A stretch of DNA of 64,000 bases from Yoonia tamlensis (GTDB lineage Bacteria > Pseudomonadota > Alphaproteobacteria > Rhodobacterales > Rhodobacteraceae): assembly GCF_900115105.1 (NCBI RefSeq), contig NZ_FOYP01000002.1, positions 1 to 64,000 of the forward strand, in the 5' to 3' direction. A program made the translations under genes and the position numbers. Each line of letters starts with the position of its first letter. The first letter of the stretch is position 1. Under the pieces are notes generated by a model. That model did not search any database. It was not told where the DNA came from and saw nothing but the letters and a program-made list of their open reading frames with translations. This document shows positions 34,317 through 46,172 of this stretch, in pieces.

Positions 34317-35393
34317 ATGCCCCTTGCCGACCGATCCAGAACGCAATTGCGCGCGCAGGGCTTGGCTGTCTTTATCGGGATTATCGGCGGGATATGCGCC
34401 TATCTGGCGGGGCTCCCTCTACCATGGATGCTTGGCCCGATGATGGTGACCACCGTTGCCGCCATGCTGCATGTACCGGTCCAGGCACCGATCCGTTTAA
34501 GGCCCATTGCGATTCCTGTCATTGGCGTGCTGCTGGGGTCCAGCGTGACAGCGGAAATCTTTGGCTTGCTCCAGCAATGGATCTTCACGTTGATTGCTTT
34601 GCCTGTCTATCTCGCGGTTGCGTCGGTGGTGTCATTTGCGGTTTATCGCCGGCTTGGCCGTTATGACCGGATTACCGCGTTTTATGCGGCAATGCCCGGC
34701 GGGCTGAATGAAATGTTGCTGCTTGGCGGACAGGCGGGCGGTGATGAACGGCGCATCGCGCTGGCTCATGCGGCGCGTGTTCTTTTGGTGATTGTCTTTG
34801 TTGCCTTGTTCTTCGGGCTTGTGCTTGGGGTAACAAGCGGCACGCGCGGCGCAACCCGCTGGGTGCCACTCAACGCATTGGTCTGGACAGATTACGCAAT
34901 GCTGGCAGGCTGCGCAGTTTTGGGCAATTGGTCGGGAACGCGGCTGGGGATACCCGCCGCGCCCGTGTTCGGCCCAATGATCCTGAGCGCGGCAGCCCAT
35001 ATCGCGGGTTTGGTCACGGTTTCACCGCCAACGCTGTTTATCATCGCAGCACAGATCACAATGGGCACAATCATCGGCAGCCGGTTCGCAGGTGCAACCT
35101 TCGCCCAAGTCGGGCGCGATATCTTGCTGGCCGCAACCGCAAGCGGATGCATGTTGATCGTCGCCACCGTCTTTGCACTGACGATAGGTTGGGCAAGCGG
35201 CATCCCCATCAGCCAGGCGTTCCTTGCCTTTTCACCCGGCGGGCTGACAGAAATGGCGCTGCTTACGCTCGCGCTTGACCAAGACGTCACCTATGTCTCG
35301 GTGATGCATATCTTGCGGATCACCTGCATCATCGGCGTGGCGCCTGCGGTCTTTGGGCTATGGGTGGCACGATCCGACAAACCACCGTTATAG
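34317..35393 (+). CDS. AbrB-family membrane protein (putative transporter)
   Basis: Integral-membrane protein of the AbrB/ammonia-monooxygenase-associated family (PF05145 type), with two related halves: GLPLPWMLGPMMVTTVAAM and later GIPAAPVFGPMILSAAAHIAG, each followed by a MPGGLNEMLLL or SPGGLTEMALL box. The duplicated G-G-L-x-E-M motif is diagnostic. Function is unproven; an osmoregulatory or transport role has been suggested. The ATG at 34317 (GGAG 12 bases upstream) gives 358 residues; GTG codons at 34290 and 34305 are alternatives. Convergent with gyrB, 5 bases apart. Confidence 0.82.
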   Translation: MPLADRSRTQLRAQGLAVFIGIIGGICAYLAGLPLPWMLGPMMVTTVAAMLHVPVQAPIRLRPIAIPVIGVLLGSSVTAEIFGLLQQWIFTLIALPVYLAVASVVSFAVYRRLGRYDRITAFYAAMPGGLNEMLLLGGQAGGDERRIALAHAARVLLVIVFVALFFGLVLGVTSGTRGATRWVPLNALVWTDYAMLAGCAVLGNWSGTRLGIPAAPVFGPMILSAAAHIAGLVTVSPPTLFIIAAQITMGTIIGSRFAGATFAQVGRDILLAATASGCMLIVATVFALTIGWASGIPISQAFLAFSPGGLTEMALLTLALDQDVTYVSVMHILRITCIIGVAPAVFGLWVARSDKPPL

Positions 35394-35398
35394 CGCGG

Positions 35399-37831
<2,433 letters not shown>

Positions 37832-37958
37832 CTATGCGCAAAATATATGCGATATGCGCGGTATTGTCACGCCAATGCCACAAGATTTTGTGGTTTTCAG
37901 CCGACATCGAACATACCGCGCCGTCTGTGGTTTTCCGCAAGCCTTCACAGCGGCGACC

Positions 37959-37975
37959 GCGGGTTTGAAACCCGC
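37959..37975. repeat. Short palindrome between gyrB and lysE
   Basis: GCGGGTT (37959-37965), TGA, AACCCGC (37969-37975), just past the lysE-family gene's stop codon. Same general style as the other small intergenic palindromes. Confidence 0.5.
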
Positions 37976-37997
37976 CGCGAGCTCCCGAAGGCCGCGC

Positions 37998-38618
37998 CTA
38001 TGTCAGTGCAATTACCGCGCCCACGCCGATCAACAACCAGCCCGCCGTCAGGTTCATCCGCCGCAGGGCTTTGGGCGATTTGAGCACCCCGCGCACACGG
38101 TCCACGCTAAGCCCAAGCACGAGGTTGCCGATCAAGGGCACCACAAAGCTGAGCGTGCAAATCGCGGCAATATCTAGCACTGTCATCCGCGTCAGATCAA
38201 AGAAACCGGGCAGGATACCCATATAGAAAAGTGCCGCTTTGGGGTTGCCGATGATCACGGCCAACCCGGCCACAAACCCCGCCCACATGCCTGGCCGGGT
38301 CAGGCGATTGTTGTGCGATAGCGCCTTTCCGGCGGACCGGATCAACGCGACCCCCATTAACACAAACACCACAACCGCAACCCAGCGCAGCACGTCCATA
38401 AACCACGCAAATTCGGAAACCAGCCAACTCACGCCCAGCACCGCCACCAACGGCCACAAAATATCGCCGACCGCCACGCCAATGGCCAATGGCCAAGCCG
38501 CATGAAACCCGCCCGTCATCGACCGCGCAAGCAACGCGACCCAAACCGGCCCGGGCGTGAGGAACAAGACAAACAAAGCCCCTGCATAAAGCAGCAGATC
38601 ATACGCTGTGACGGTCAT
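37998..38618 (-). CDS. LysE-family amino-acid exporter
   Basis: A 206-residue, six-helix exporter of the LysE/RhtB family. The conserved early motif is LFLTPGPVWVALLARSMTGG, and a second family signature is the GNPKAALFYMGILPGFF region. The exported amino acid is unknown. It directly follows the GNAT gene on the same strand with no gap, so it is the last gene of a VOC-GNAT-LysE unit lying between recF and gyrB. Confidence 0.9.
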   Translation of the reverse strand: MTVTAYDLLLYAGALFVLFLTPGPVWVALLARSMTGGFHAAWPLAIGVAVGDILWPLVAVLGVSWLVSEFAWFMDVLRWVAVVVFVLMGVALIRSAGKALSHNNRLTRPGMWAGFVAGLAVIIGNPKAALFYMGILPGFFDLTRMTVLDIAAICTLSFVVPLIGNLVLGLSVDRVRGVLKSPKALRRMNLTAGWLLIGVGAVIALT

Positions 38619-39146
38619 CTAGAATTTGCGCCCCATCAGATCGACTTCGGCCTGCGGATCCCAAGTCGTTTGGCCCGTCGCAACAACCATAAAACTATCA
38701 TCAGGGCCGATCTTGATGCCCTTAGAGACACCGTTTTCAAGATCGAGACTGCGCAAACTATTTACGGCGGCTTGAAACCCGTAGCGATGATAATGCGCAG
38801 GGTCGCCGAACAGCAGCGCAAATTCTGCGGGGCTGTCACTTGCGATGTCCAGCGATTTGGTGACCAGAGTGCGGGCAACGCCTTGCCCACGATAGGTTTT
38901 ATCCGTCGCAACCTCTGCCAGTCCGAGAATCGGGATCATTTTACCACCTTGCCCGATGACACGGTACGTCAGCGCAACATGTCCGGCCATTTTCCCATCT
39001 ATCCGCGCAATCAGGCGCAGATGGTGACGCTGCTGAAAGAACGAACGCCCGCCGAATTCGGCACCAAATGCTTCGTGCAATAGCGCAGCAATTTCTTGGT
39101 CCTGCGCGGGCGAAAGATCAATTTCGTTTACAATTTCGATGTCCAT
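38619..39146 (-). CDS. GNAT-family N-acetyltransferase
   Basis: A 175-residue acetyl-CoA-dependent acetyltransferase. The acetyl-CoA binding motif is seen as LAEVATDKTYRGQGVARTLVTKSLDIA (Q/R-x-x-G-x-G/A type), and the late FGDPAHYHRYGF segment is typical of the YhbS-like group. The substrate is unknown. The ATG at 39146 overlaps the upstream VOC gene stop as TGATG, so the two are translationally coupled; a TTG one codon upstream is less likely. Confidence 0.88.
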   Translation of the reverse strand: MDIEIVNEIDLSPAQDQEIAALLHEAFGAEFGGRSFFQQRHHLRLIARIDGKMAGHVALTYRVIGQGGKMIPILGLAEVATDKTYRGQGVARTLVTKSLDIASDSPAEFALLFGDPAHYHRYGFQAAVNSLRSLDLENGVSKGIKIGPDDSFMVVATGQTTWDPQAEVDLMGRKF

Positions 39147-39580
39147 CAATGATCACCTTTGGGCAGGGTCAGGCTGCCATCGTCATTCAGCGGCCAGAAC
39201 GGATTATGGGCCAGCTCCCAGACATGGCCGTCAGGGTCGGCGTAATAGCCGGAATACCCGCCCCAAAACACCTTTTCCGGCGCCTTGAGCAATGTAGCAC
39301 CCGCATCCAGCGCTTTGGCAAAGGCCGCATCAACCGCGGCCTCGGTTGCGAAATTTTGCGCCAGTGTCATCGCGCCCGTGCCTAGCGGGGCGCCAGCGCG
39401 GCCCTGATCCTTGGCCAGATCTTCCAGCCCGAAAAAGCCCAGCACCATGCCGTTAATTTGGTAGAACACCACGCCTTCGGTTTGAGATGTCGGCGCCCAG
39501 CCAAGGGCTGCGTAGAATGCCTTTGCGCGGGTCAGATCGGCGACGCCCAATGTGATTAATGTGACGCGTTGCGGTGTCAT
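39146..39580 (-). CDS. VOC-superfamily protein
   Basis: A 144-residue glyoxalase-fold protein with RVTLITLGVADLTRAKAFYAALGW at the start and a C-terminal half containing VFWGGYSGYYADPDGHVWELAHNPFW. The tandem module and the DPDGHVWEL strand are typical; substrate unknown. Its ATG overlaps the recF stop by 4 bases (ATGA) and its stop overlaps the GNAT start, so recF-VOC-GNAT-LysE form one coupled string. Confidence 0.87.
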   Translation of the reverse strand: MTPQRVTLITLGVADLTRAKAFYAALGWAPTSQTEGVVFYQINGMVLGFFGLEDLAKDQGRAGAPLGTGAMTLAQNFATEAAVDAAFAKALDAGATLLKAPEKVFWGGYSGYYADPDGHVWELAHNPFWPLNDDGSLTLPKGDH

Positions 39581-40677
39581 GGGCTTTCCTTTCGGGTCAG
39601 GGTGGATTGCCCTGCAGTTTCAGTCACTTCGGCATATTGGGCGCGCGCGCCCAGCTCTGCAAATAATTCAGGTCCGGTGCCCGTCATAAACGCCTGTGCG
39701 CCCAGATTGCAGATTTCATCATAAAGGGCGGCGCGGCGGGTCGCGTCAAGATGGGCTGCGACCTCGTCCAAAAGCAAGATAGGCGGCGCGCCGAATTCAG
39801 CAGCCAAGGCGCGGCAATTGGCCAGAATAAGACTGATCAAAAGCGCCTTTTGTTCACCGGTTGAGCAATCTTTCGCATCAACACCCTTATCCGCGAAAAC
39901 AGCGTGCAAATCAGCGCGGTGCGGCCCGATCAACGTGCGGCCAGCCGCCATATCGCGGCTGCGGTTATCGGCCAGCAATGCGCGCATATCTTCCGGAATC
40001 GGATCCGGACTGGTCAGGGCCAGTGCAGCCGTTGGAAAGGCGGTCGTTGCGGCTTCTTGCGCTTTGATCAGCGCCGCAATTGTGCGGGCGCGGTTGGCTT
40101 GAATCAGCGCGCCCGCGTCAGCCATCTGCGCCTCGAGCGCCGCATACCAATGCGCGTCACGCACCATGTCCTTGAGCAGGCGATTGCGTTCGCGCATGGC
40201 TTTTTCATAGGCAAGAACGGCCTCGGCATGGCGCGGCTCAAAGCTGAGCGTGGCGCGATCCAGAAACCTGCGCCGCCCGTCCGCGCCTTCGATCCACAGC
40301 CGGTCCATTGCCGGAACCAGCCACAAGATGCGCGCGACACGCCCCAGCGCCGTTTGCGGGGCGGCTTTGCCGTCGATCCGCAATTGTCGCGCCGATCCGG
40401 TTTCCGCCCATGTTTCGATCTCGTGGACCTGCTGCAGGGATTGCAATGTCGCGTTGATTTTCCAGCCCAGCGCTTCGGGGCGGCGGGTCAAATCATCGGT
40501 GGCCGCGCGGCGCAATCCGCGGCCCGGAGACAAAAGCGAAATCGCTTCGATCAGATTGGTTTTGCCCGCGCCATTGGGACCAAACAGGGCCATCGGGCGC
40601 GCATCAAGGTCAATCGCAACCCGTTTGTGCGACCGAAAGTGCGAAAGCACCAGTTGAGAAAAAGCAAGACCTGTCAT
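39577..40677 (-). CDS. recF: RecF, gap-repair recombination mediator
   Basis: SMC-like ATPase that loads RecA at single-strand gaps with RecO and RecR. The 366-residue protein has Walker A FGPNGAGKTNLIEA, the signature region (CSTGEQKALLISLIL) and Walker B ILLLDEVAAHLD. The start at 40677 (MTGLAFSQL) is preferred to a slightly upstream non-ATG codon. It lies between dnaN and the VOC gene, as in the classical dnaA-dnaN-recF order. Confidence 0.95.
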   Translation of the reverse strand: MTGLAFSQLVLSHFRSHKRVAIDLDARPMALFGPNGAGKTNLIEAISLLSPGRGLRRAATDDLTRRPEALGWKINATLQSLQQVHEIETWAETGSARQLRIDGKAAPQTALGRVARILWLVPAMDRLWIEGADGRRRFLDRATLSFEPRHAEAVLAYEKAMRERNRLLKDMVRDAHWYAALEAQMADAGALIQANRARTIAALIKAQEAATTAFPTAALALTSPDPIPEDMRALLADNRSRDMAAGRTLIGPHRADLHAVFADKGVDAKDCSTGEQKALLISLILANCRALAAEFGAPPILLLDEVAAHLDATRRAALYDEICNLGAQAFMTGTGPELFAELGARAQYAEVTETAGQSTLTRKESP

Positions 40678-40686
40678 ATCTGGCGG

Positions 40687-40732
40687 CAAGGATTTGGGAC
40701 AAATCCTTGGGCAAAAATTCTAAGAATTTTTG
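40687..40732. repeat. Pair of tandem palindromes between recF and dnaN
   Basis: First: arms CAAGGATTT (40687-40695) and AAATCCTTG (40701-40709), loop GGGAC. Second: CAAAAATTC (40712-40720), TAA, GAATTTTTG (40724-40732). Both lie in the 61-base gap between the dnaN stop and the recF start. Confidence 0.65.
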
Positions 40733-40738
40733 GACCCG

Positions 40739-41857
40739 TCAAACCCGCATTGGCATGACGACATAAACTGCCGACATGTCGTTGCCTTCGCGCATCAATG
40801 TCGGATCGCCCGAAGAATTGAACATGAACACGGCGTTTTCACGGTCTACCTGGCTGGCAATTTCCAGCAGATATTTGGCGTTAAACCCGATTTCCAGCCG
40901 CTCGTCACCATAGGCCACGGCCAGCTCTTCTTCGGCGGCACCGCTGTCAGGCGCGTTCACGGACAGGATCAGGCGGTCCTCATCCAAAGACAATTTCACC
41001 GCGCGCGACCGCTCGGACGATACTGTCGCAACACGGTCTACGGCTTTGGCAAATTCGCTCGCGTCGACTTCCATGCGACGCGTGTTGCCCTGCGGGATTA
41101 CGCGTGTGTAATCGGGAAAGGTGCCGTCGATAACCTTTGAAATCAACGTGATATCGGGCGTCGCAAAACGGATCTTTGTCTCGGACACAGATACCGCGAC
41201 CTGCATTTCATCGTCGTCAAGCAGCTTGCGCAGCTCGCCAACCGTTTTGCGCGGCACGATCACGCCGGCCATTTCAGCGGCCCCTTCAGGCAATTCGGCG
41301 TCGATGCGCGCCAGACGGTGACCATCTGTCGCGACACAGCGCAGAACCTTGCCGCCATCTCTTTCGGCGACATGCATATAGACGCCGTTCAGGTAATAGC
41401 GGGTTTCTTCGGTCGAGATCGCGAATTTCGACTTATCGAACAGGCGGCGCAGCACCGGTGCGGGCGCTGCAAAATTCGCGGCATATTCGGATGTCGCCAT
41501 CACGGGAAAATCTTCTTTGGGCAATGTCGCGAGTGAGAAATTCGACCGCCCGGCTTCGATAGTGAGCCGCCCTGATGCGCCGTCTTCGGTCAATGACACC
41601 AGTGCACCGTCAGGCAGTTTGCGCACGATTTCGTTCAGCGTTACGGCAGATACGGTTGTGGCCCCTGCGCGCTCCACCATTGCGGGGGCGCGGTCGACAA
41701 CTTCGATGTCAAGATCGGTTGCGCGGAACTGGACTTCGGCGCCTTCGGCCTCGATCAGCACGTTGGCAAGGATCGGGATCGTGTTGCGCCGCTCAACGAC
41801 GGATTGGGCCTGTGCGACCGCCTTTAACAGGGCTGCGCGTTCGATGCTGAATTTCAT
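40739..41857 (-). CDS. dnaN: DNA polymerase III beta clamp
   Basis: Sliding clamp that tethers the replicative polymerase. The 372-residue protein begins MKFSIERAALLKAVAQAQSVVERRNTIPILAN and ends VYVVMPMRV, both typical, with three clamp-fold repeats between. It follows dnaA by about 120 bases on the same strand. Confidence 0.97.
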   Translation of the reverse strand: MKFSIERAALLKAVAQAQSVVERRNTIPILANVLIEAEGAEVQFRATDLDIEVVDRAPAMVERAGATTVSAVTLNEIVRKLPDGALVSLTEDGASGRLTIEAGRSNFSLATLPKEDFPVMATSEYAANFAAPAPVLRRLFDKSKFAISTEETRYYLNGVYMHVAERDGGKVLRCVATDGHRLARIDAELPEGAAEMAGVIVPRKTVGELRKLLDDDEMQVAVSVSETKIRFATPDITLISKVIDGTFPDYTRVIPQGNTRRMEVDASEFAKAVDRVATVSSERSRAVKLSLDEDRLILSVNAPDSGAAEEELAVAYGDERLEIGFNAKYLLEIASQVDRENAVFMFNSSGDPTLMREGNDMSAVYVVMPMRV

Positions 41858-41979
41858 GTCCCAATGCTCCGCATATCTTGGTGGCCTGGCCGCCGGGACG
41901 GGAAATGTACTGCATTTCCCGCGCGGCTCAAGTGCTTTTGTTCAACTGTTAACGATGGGTGCACCCGCGTCAAGCGAGC

Positions 41980-43326
41980 TTACTCCTCGAGCGCGCGGCG
42001 CAAGAGTTCCAGATCATCCGCGATCTGGCTGTCGGTGATTTTCAGCTCTTCGATCCGTTTGACGCCGTGCATGACGGTCGTGTGATCGCGCCCGCCAAAC
42101 CGCCGCCCGATTTCGGGCAGTGACCGGCTGGTCATCCGTTTGGCCAGATACATGGCGACCTGCCGCGGCCGCGCATAATTGCGCACGCGCTTTGGCCCGA
42201 TCATATCGGACAGGCGGATGTTGTAATGCTCTGACACTTTGCGCTGGATTTCTTCAACGGTAACCTTGCGATCCGATGCCTTAAGCACATCCGACAGGCA
42301 ATCTTGGGTCAGCTCAAGCGTGATTTCGCGGCCCACAAGTGACGCAAATGCGAACAGCCGTGTCAGCGCGCCTTCAAGGACGCGCACGTTGGTTGAAATC
42401 CGGTGCGCGAGAAATTCCAGAACGCCGTTCGCAATTTCCAGATCGGGGTATTGCGCGGCGTAAACTTCGACCTTGGATTGCAGGATGCCCAGACGCAATT
42501 CGTAATCGGTCGGGTGCAAGTCTACGACCAGCCCGCATTGCAGGCGCGATTTGATCCGCTCTTCGAGATCTTTGATTTCGCCGGGCGCACGATCGGCCGA
42601 GATAATGATCTGCTTTTGCCCGTCGACAAGCGCGTTGAAGGTGTGGAAGAACTCTTCTTGGGTGCTGTCCTTGCCGCCGATGAATTGCACGTCATCCACC
42701 ATCAGCACGTCGACCGACCGGAAAAGCTGTTTGAAATCCATCATTTTGCGTTCGCGCAGGGCCGTGATGAACCGGTACATGAATTGTTCGGCCGACAGGT
42801 AAAGCACGTTCAATTCAGGCGAACGCTGTTTCAATTCATGCGCGATGGCGTGCATCAGATGGGTTTTCCCAAGCCCGACACCACCATAAAGAAAAAGCGG
42901 GTTGAACGTCACGGGTCCGCCATCGGCGACACGGCGGGCGGCGGCATGGGCCAGTTCATTAGGCTTGCCCACGACAAAAGTATCAAAGGTAAACCGCTGG
43001 TCCAACGGCGCGCCGGAAATATCTGCCGTCGCCGTAGGTTTGGGCGCGGTGGCGGTCTTGGGCGCCGATACGGCAGAGGCTTTGTTGGCTGGCACGGCAA
43101 ATTCCAGCCGGCGCACAGCGGCGCCTTTCTGGTTCATATGATAGATGATCTGGTCACCGAAATTTTGCGACACATAGTTGCCGATAAAATTGGTCGGCAC
43201 GTGAAAGGTCATGACGCCCGCCGAAAGATCCGAGAACGCCAGCGGCTCGATCCAGCTCGAAAAGTTATTCGCGCCCAGCGCACCTTTTAACGTTGATTGT
43301 ACTTTTGCCCAAGTATCGTGCGTCAT
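41980..43326 (-). CDS. dnaA: Chromosomal replication initiator DnaA
   Basis: Binds DnaA boxes at oriC and opens the DNA. The 448-residue protein has domain I (WAKVQSTLKGALG), a short linker rich in Ala/Lys/Pro, the AAA+ domain with Walker A GGVGLGKTHLMHAIA and DDVQFIGG, and the C-terminal DNA-binding helix-turn-helix with GGRDHTTVMHG. The start MTHDTW is chosen from homology; an in-frame upstream extension of 21 residues is unlikely. Upstream is a 600-base region with a large palindrome. Confidence 0.97.
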   Translation of the reverse strand: MTHDTWAKVQSTLKGALGANNFSSWIEPLAFSDLSAGVMTFHVPTNFIGNYVSQNFGDQIIYHMNQKGAAVRRLEFAVPANKASAVSAPKTATAPKPTATADISGAPLDQRFTFDTFVVGKPNELAHAAARRVADGGPVTFNPLFLYGGVGLGKTHLMHAIAHELKQRSPELNVLYLSAEQFMYRFITALRERKMMDFKQLFRSVDVLMVDDVQFIGGKDSTQEEFFHTFNALVDGQKQIIISADRAPGEIKDLEERIKSRLQCGLVVDLHPTDYELRLGILQSKVEVYAAQYPDLEIANGVLEFLAHRISTNVRVLEGALTRLFAFASLVGREITLELTQDCLSDVLKASDRKVTVEEIQRKVSEHYNIRLSDMIGPKRVRNYARPRQVAMYLAKRMTSRSLPEIGRRFGGRDHTTVMHGVKRIEELKITDSQIADDLELLRRALEE

Positions 43327-43849
43327 CTTCAATATATGTCCCCAAACACATGCCGTCATCACCGGGCCAACGCCCGCTGCGGTCCACATGTTTCAACAGA
43401 CAAAAGATCACCTGTGCTTAGATGTGTCCCCACCTAAACAAGAATCATTTATCAAATTCATAGGCCTGAACGCCCAGCTACCAAACCAAATTGGTAGAAC
43501 GGCGCCTGAGCGGCAGACAGGGCAACATAACTGGCAAAATCACCAAAGAGCAGCCTTTGGCAAAAGTGCAGACCTGCACACGCTGAAACAACCCGAAGAC
43601 GGTTTGGTTCCAACCAGCACAGCATGAGAAGTTGCAACAATTACCATCCGGTAAAACGTATACGTTTTACCCTCGAAAAAGCCGCTCATCCCTCATGTCC
43701 CCCCGGAACGATGTGAATCGCTCGGACAAACTAGCAAGCTCTGCGCGGCACCTTCAACATAACATCGTCCTTGACTCTGAGATTGGGCAAAAAGAATCTG
43801 TCGGCCTGCTGAAATCAGAGAATTTTCGCGCAAATAGACAACACTAAAT
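43327..43849. other. Long intergenic region between dnaA and rpsT
   Basis: About 520 bases with no supportable gene. It contains a 22-bp perfect palindrome (43650-43671) and a smaller repeat TACCAA-ACCAAA-TTGGTA (43479-43496). No convincing DnaA box (TTATCCACA) was seen, so I do not call an origin. It must hold the dnaA promoter. Confidence 0.5.
43650..43671. promoter_or_regulatory. 22-bp perfect palindrome upstream of dnaA
   Basis: GGTAAAACGTA (43650-43660) followed directly by its exact complement TACGTTTTACC (43661-43671). The overlapping upstream sequence TTACC-ATCC-GGTAA (43641-43654) repeats the GGTAA half-site in inverted form. This is the shape of a dimeric regulator operator; its position suggests control of dnaA or of a separate transcript. 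Confidence 0.6.
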
Positions 43850-43884
43850 AAAAAAAGACGCGCCCCGCTTGGGACGCGTCTTTT
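43850..43884 (-). terminator. Intrinsic terminator of rpsT
   Basis: Hairpin GACGCG/CGCGTC (43857-43862 with 43875-43880) with GC-rich inner pairs. Read on the minus strand it is followed by a T7 run (43850-43856), 40 bases after the rpsT stop codon. Confidence 0.88.
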
Positions 43885-43924
43885 GGCGATTTTCCGCCGC
43901 GAGTAGCGCGGAGAATCAGAAGAT

Positions 43925-44188
43925 TTAGGCGATTGCTTTTACACGTGCAGCCAGACGCGAAATTTTGCGGGCTGCTGTGTTTTTGTGAACAACGCCTTTG
44001 GTCACGCCGCGCATCAGTTCAGGTTGCGCAGCCTTCAAAGCTGCTGCTGCTGCTGCCTGATCGCCGGATGCAATCGCTTCTTCAACAAAGCGCAGGTAAG
44101 TGCGGATGCGCGAACGGCGCATTTTGTTGACTGCAAAGCGGGCTTCGTTTTGACGGGCGCGTTTTTTCGCCTGTGGTGAGTTTGCCAT
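43925..44188 (-). CDS. rpsT: 30S ribosomal protein S20
   Basis: An 87-residue, strongly basic protein beginning [27 protein letters not shown] and ending [16 protein letters not shown]. It binds 16S rRNA helices early in 30S assembly. GGGAAAG lies upstream of the start. It has its own terminator, and its position next to dnaA is conserved in this group. Confidence 0.97.
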   Translation of the reverse strand: MANSPQAKKRARQNEARFAVNKMRRSRIRTYLRFVEEAIASGDQAAAAAALKAAQPELMRGVTKGVVHKNTAARKISRLAARVKAIA

Positions 44189-44341
44189 GTGGTCTTTCCC
44201 TTCGTCGGGTCAAATTAAAATTCAATAGCGCAATAAGCCCCGACCGGGTTCAGAACCGGTTGTTCTAGCCAAAGCGGGCCTCACACGCATGTATGACGGG
44301 GCTATTAGGCGAGATTCGCCAGAAAAGAAACCCCTAAACGA

Positions 44342-45118
44342 CTAGCGATCGCGGAACTGTGGTTCACGTTTCTCTAGGAATGCTGCCATGCCTTCGGATT
44401 GGTCCTCGGTTGCGAACAGGGCCTGAAAGGCGCGGCGTTCGTAATTCAGGCCTTCGGCCAAAGTTGTTTCATACGCGCGCAATACCGCGTCTTTGGCAGC
44501 AATCACGGCGATCTGGGATTTCTCGGAGATTTTTTCGGCGCTTGCCCGAGCTTCGGAAAGCAGTTTTTTGGCAGGTACGACACGGCTAACCAGCCCGCTG
44601 CGCTCGGCTTCTTCGGCGTCCATGAACCGCCCTGTCAGATGCATTTCCATTGATTTCGCCTTGCCGACAAACCGCGTCAGACGCTGTGTCCCGCCCATGC
44701 CTGCAATGATGCCCAGATTGATTTCAGGCTGTCCGAACTTGGCGTTATCCGCAGCGATAATGAAATCGCACATCATGGCAAGTTCACAGCCACCGCCCAG
44801 CGCATAGCCCGATACGGCCGCGATGATCGGCTTGCGTGTCTTGTTGAACCGCGTTGTTTCCGGCTCGAACAGTTGGGACGTATACATATCGACAAACGAT
44901 TTGTCGGCCATTTCGGCAACATCCGCACCGGCGGCAAAGGCCTTTTCCGATCCGGTAATAATGATGCAGCGCACCTTGGAATTTGCGTCCGCCTGCTCGA
45001 GCGCCTTGCACAATTCACGCAGCAACGGACCGTTTAGCGCATTCATCGCGTCGGGGCGGTTCAATGTGATCGTCGCAATATTATCGCTGACGTCGACAAT
45101 GATGTTTTCAAAGGCCAT
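44342..45118 (-). CDS. Enoyl-CoA hydratase
   Basis: Crotonase-fold enzyme of fatty-acid beta-oxidation (hydration of trans-2-enoyl-CoA). The 258-residue protein has [13 protein letters not shown] near the start, the oxyanion-hole motif [11 protein letters not shown], the catalytic-Glu region [36 protein letters not shown] and an end typical of FadB-like monofunctional forms. The ATG at 45118 (MAFENI) is preferred to a GTG/ATG further upstream. Its neighbourhood with rpsT and mutM is conserved in Rhodobacteraceae. Confidence 0.94.
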   Translation of the reverse strand: MAFENIIVDVSDNIATITLNRPDAMNALNGPLLRELCKALEQADANSKVRCIIITGSEKAFAAGADVAEMADKSFVDMYTSQLFEPETTRFNKTRKPIIAAVSGYALGGGCELAMMCDFIIAADNAKFGQPEINLGIIAGMGGTQRLTRFVGKAKSMEMHLTGRFMDAEEAERSGLVSRVVPAKKLLSEARASAEKISEKSQIAVIAAKDAVLRAYETTLAEGLNYERRAFQALFATEDQSEGMAAFLEKREPQFRDR

Positions 45119-45180
45119 GCCTATGCTCTCTTTTACCATATGTTGCCTTAGTGCTTAGCAAAGGCGGGGCATGGTGCAAG

Positions 45181-46032
45181 CTATCTTTGGCATTGCGGGC
45201 AAAAGAAAGTTGAGCGTCCGGACTGCACGATTCGCTGAATTGTCTTTTTGCATCCGGATGTTAGGCATGGTTTGCCTTCCTGACCGTAAACCTGAAAAAC
45301 ATGCTGAAAGTATCCCAGTTCACCATCCGATTGCCGGTAATCGCGCAAGGATGACCCGCCTGCGGCGATCGCTTCGGCCAGAACGGTGCGGATCAGCGGC
45401 ACAAGGGTCGCGACGCGGCGCGCGCTGATTTGTCCGGCTTTGCGTTTAGGGTGGATGCCCGCGCGAAACAGCACCTCGCAGACATAGATATTGCCCAAAC
45501 CCGCAACAATCCGTTGGTCCAGAAGCGCCGTTTTGATCGGGGAATTTTTGCCGCGCAAACGGTCAACAAGATAGGTTTCGTCAAATGTATTGCCCAAAGG
45601 TTCCGGCCCGATGTCACGGATCAGCCAGTGATCATCTTGGGTTGCCGTATCCAGCAGGTCCATCGCGCCAAAGCGCCGCGCATCATTGAACGTGACCCGC
45701 GCCCCGTTTTCCATATGCAGCACAACATGATCATGTTTTGCGGGCGCCGGATGCGGATGATGAAATTCACCTATCTTCACGCCCGACACCAACATGCGCC
45801 CCGACATCCCCAGATGGATAAGCAGAGTTTCCCCGCGGTCCAGATCCGCCAGTATATATTTCGACCGCCGCCGCAGCCCCAACACGCGCGCGCCCGTCAG
45901 CCGTGCCGCCATGTTTTCAGGGAACGGCCAACGCAGGTCAGGGCGGTTCACATCCGCGCGCAGGATCCGCTGGCCTTCCATCGCGGGCGCGATGCCCGCT
46001 TTGACCGTCTCGACTTCGGGGAGTTCCGGCAT
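45181..46032 (-). CDS. mutM: Formamidopyrimidine-DNA glycosylase
   Basis: Base-excision repair glycosylase/AP lyase for 8-oxoguanine. The 283-residue protein starts with the catalytic PELPEVETV (Pro2 and Glu3 form the active site), has the central [18 protein letters not shown] helix-two-turn-helix and a C-terminal zinc finger (PCLTSGCKK...FFCPQCQR). Divergent from ubiE across about 140 bases. Confidence 0.97.
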   Translation of the reverse strand: MPELPEVETVKAGIAPAMEGQRILRADVNRPDLRWPFPENMAARLTGARVLGLRRRSKYILADLDRGETLLIHLGMSGRMLVSGVKIGEFHHPHPAPAKHDHVVLHMENGARVTFNDARRFGAMDLLDTATQDDHWLIRDIGPEPLGNTFDETYLVDRLRGKNSPIKTALLDQRIVAGLGNIYVCEVLFRAGIHPKRKAGQISARRVATLVPLIRTVLAEAIAAGGSSLRDYRQSDGELGYFQHVFQVYGQEGKPCLTSGCKKTIQRIVQSGRSTFFCPQCQR

Positions 46033-46172
46033 CTACGCACCCTTTTGATTGCATTGGCCCTGCGCGCAGAAAAACCCGAAATGCCGCCACTTTCACCCGT
46101 GGCAGATTGACAGTTTGTCTCTGGCGCGAACTGCGTATAACTCATTGCTAACACTTGAGCCGAAAGAATGAC

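Noticed and set aside
43211..43627. Open frame of 138 codons across the dnaA 5' end and upstream gap
   Set aside because: It runs antisense through the dnaA start, has no recognisable domain or ribosome-binding site and looks like chance.
43327..43849. Chromosomal origin (oriC) upstream of dnaA
   Set aside because: No cluster of DnaA boxes and no clear AT-rich unwinding element was seen; in many alphaproteobacteria the origin is not at dnaA.
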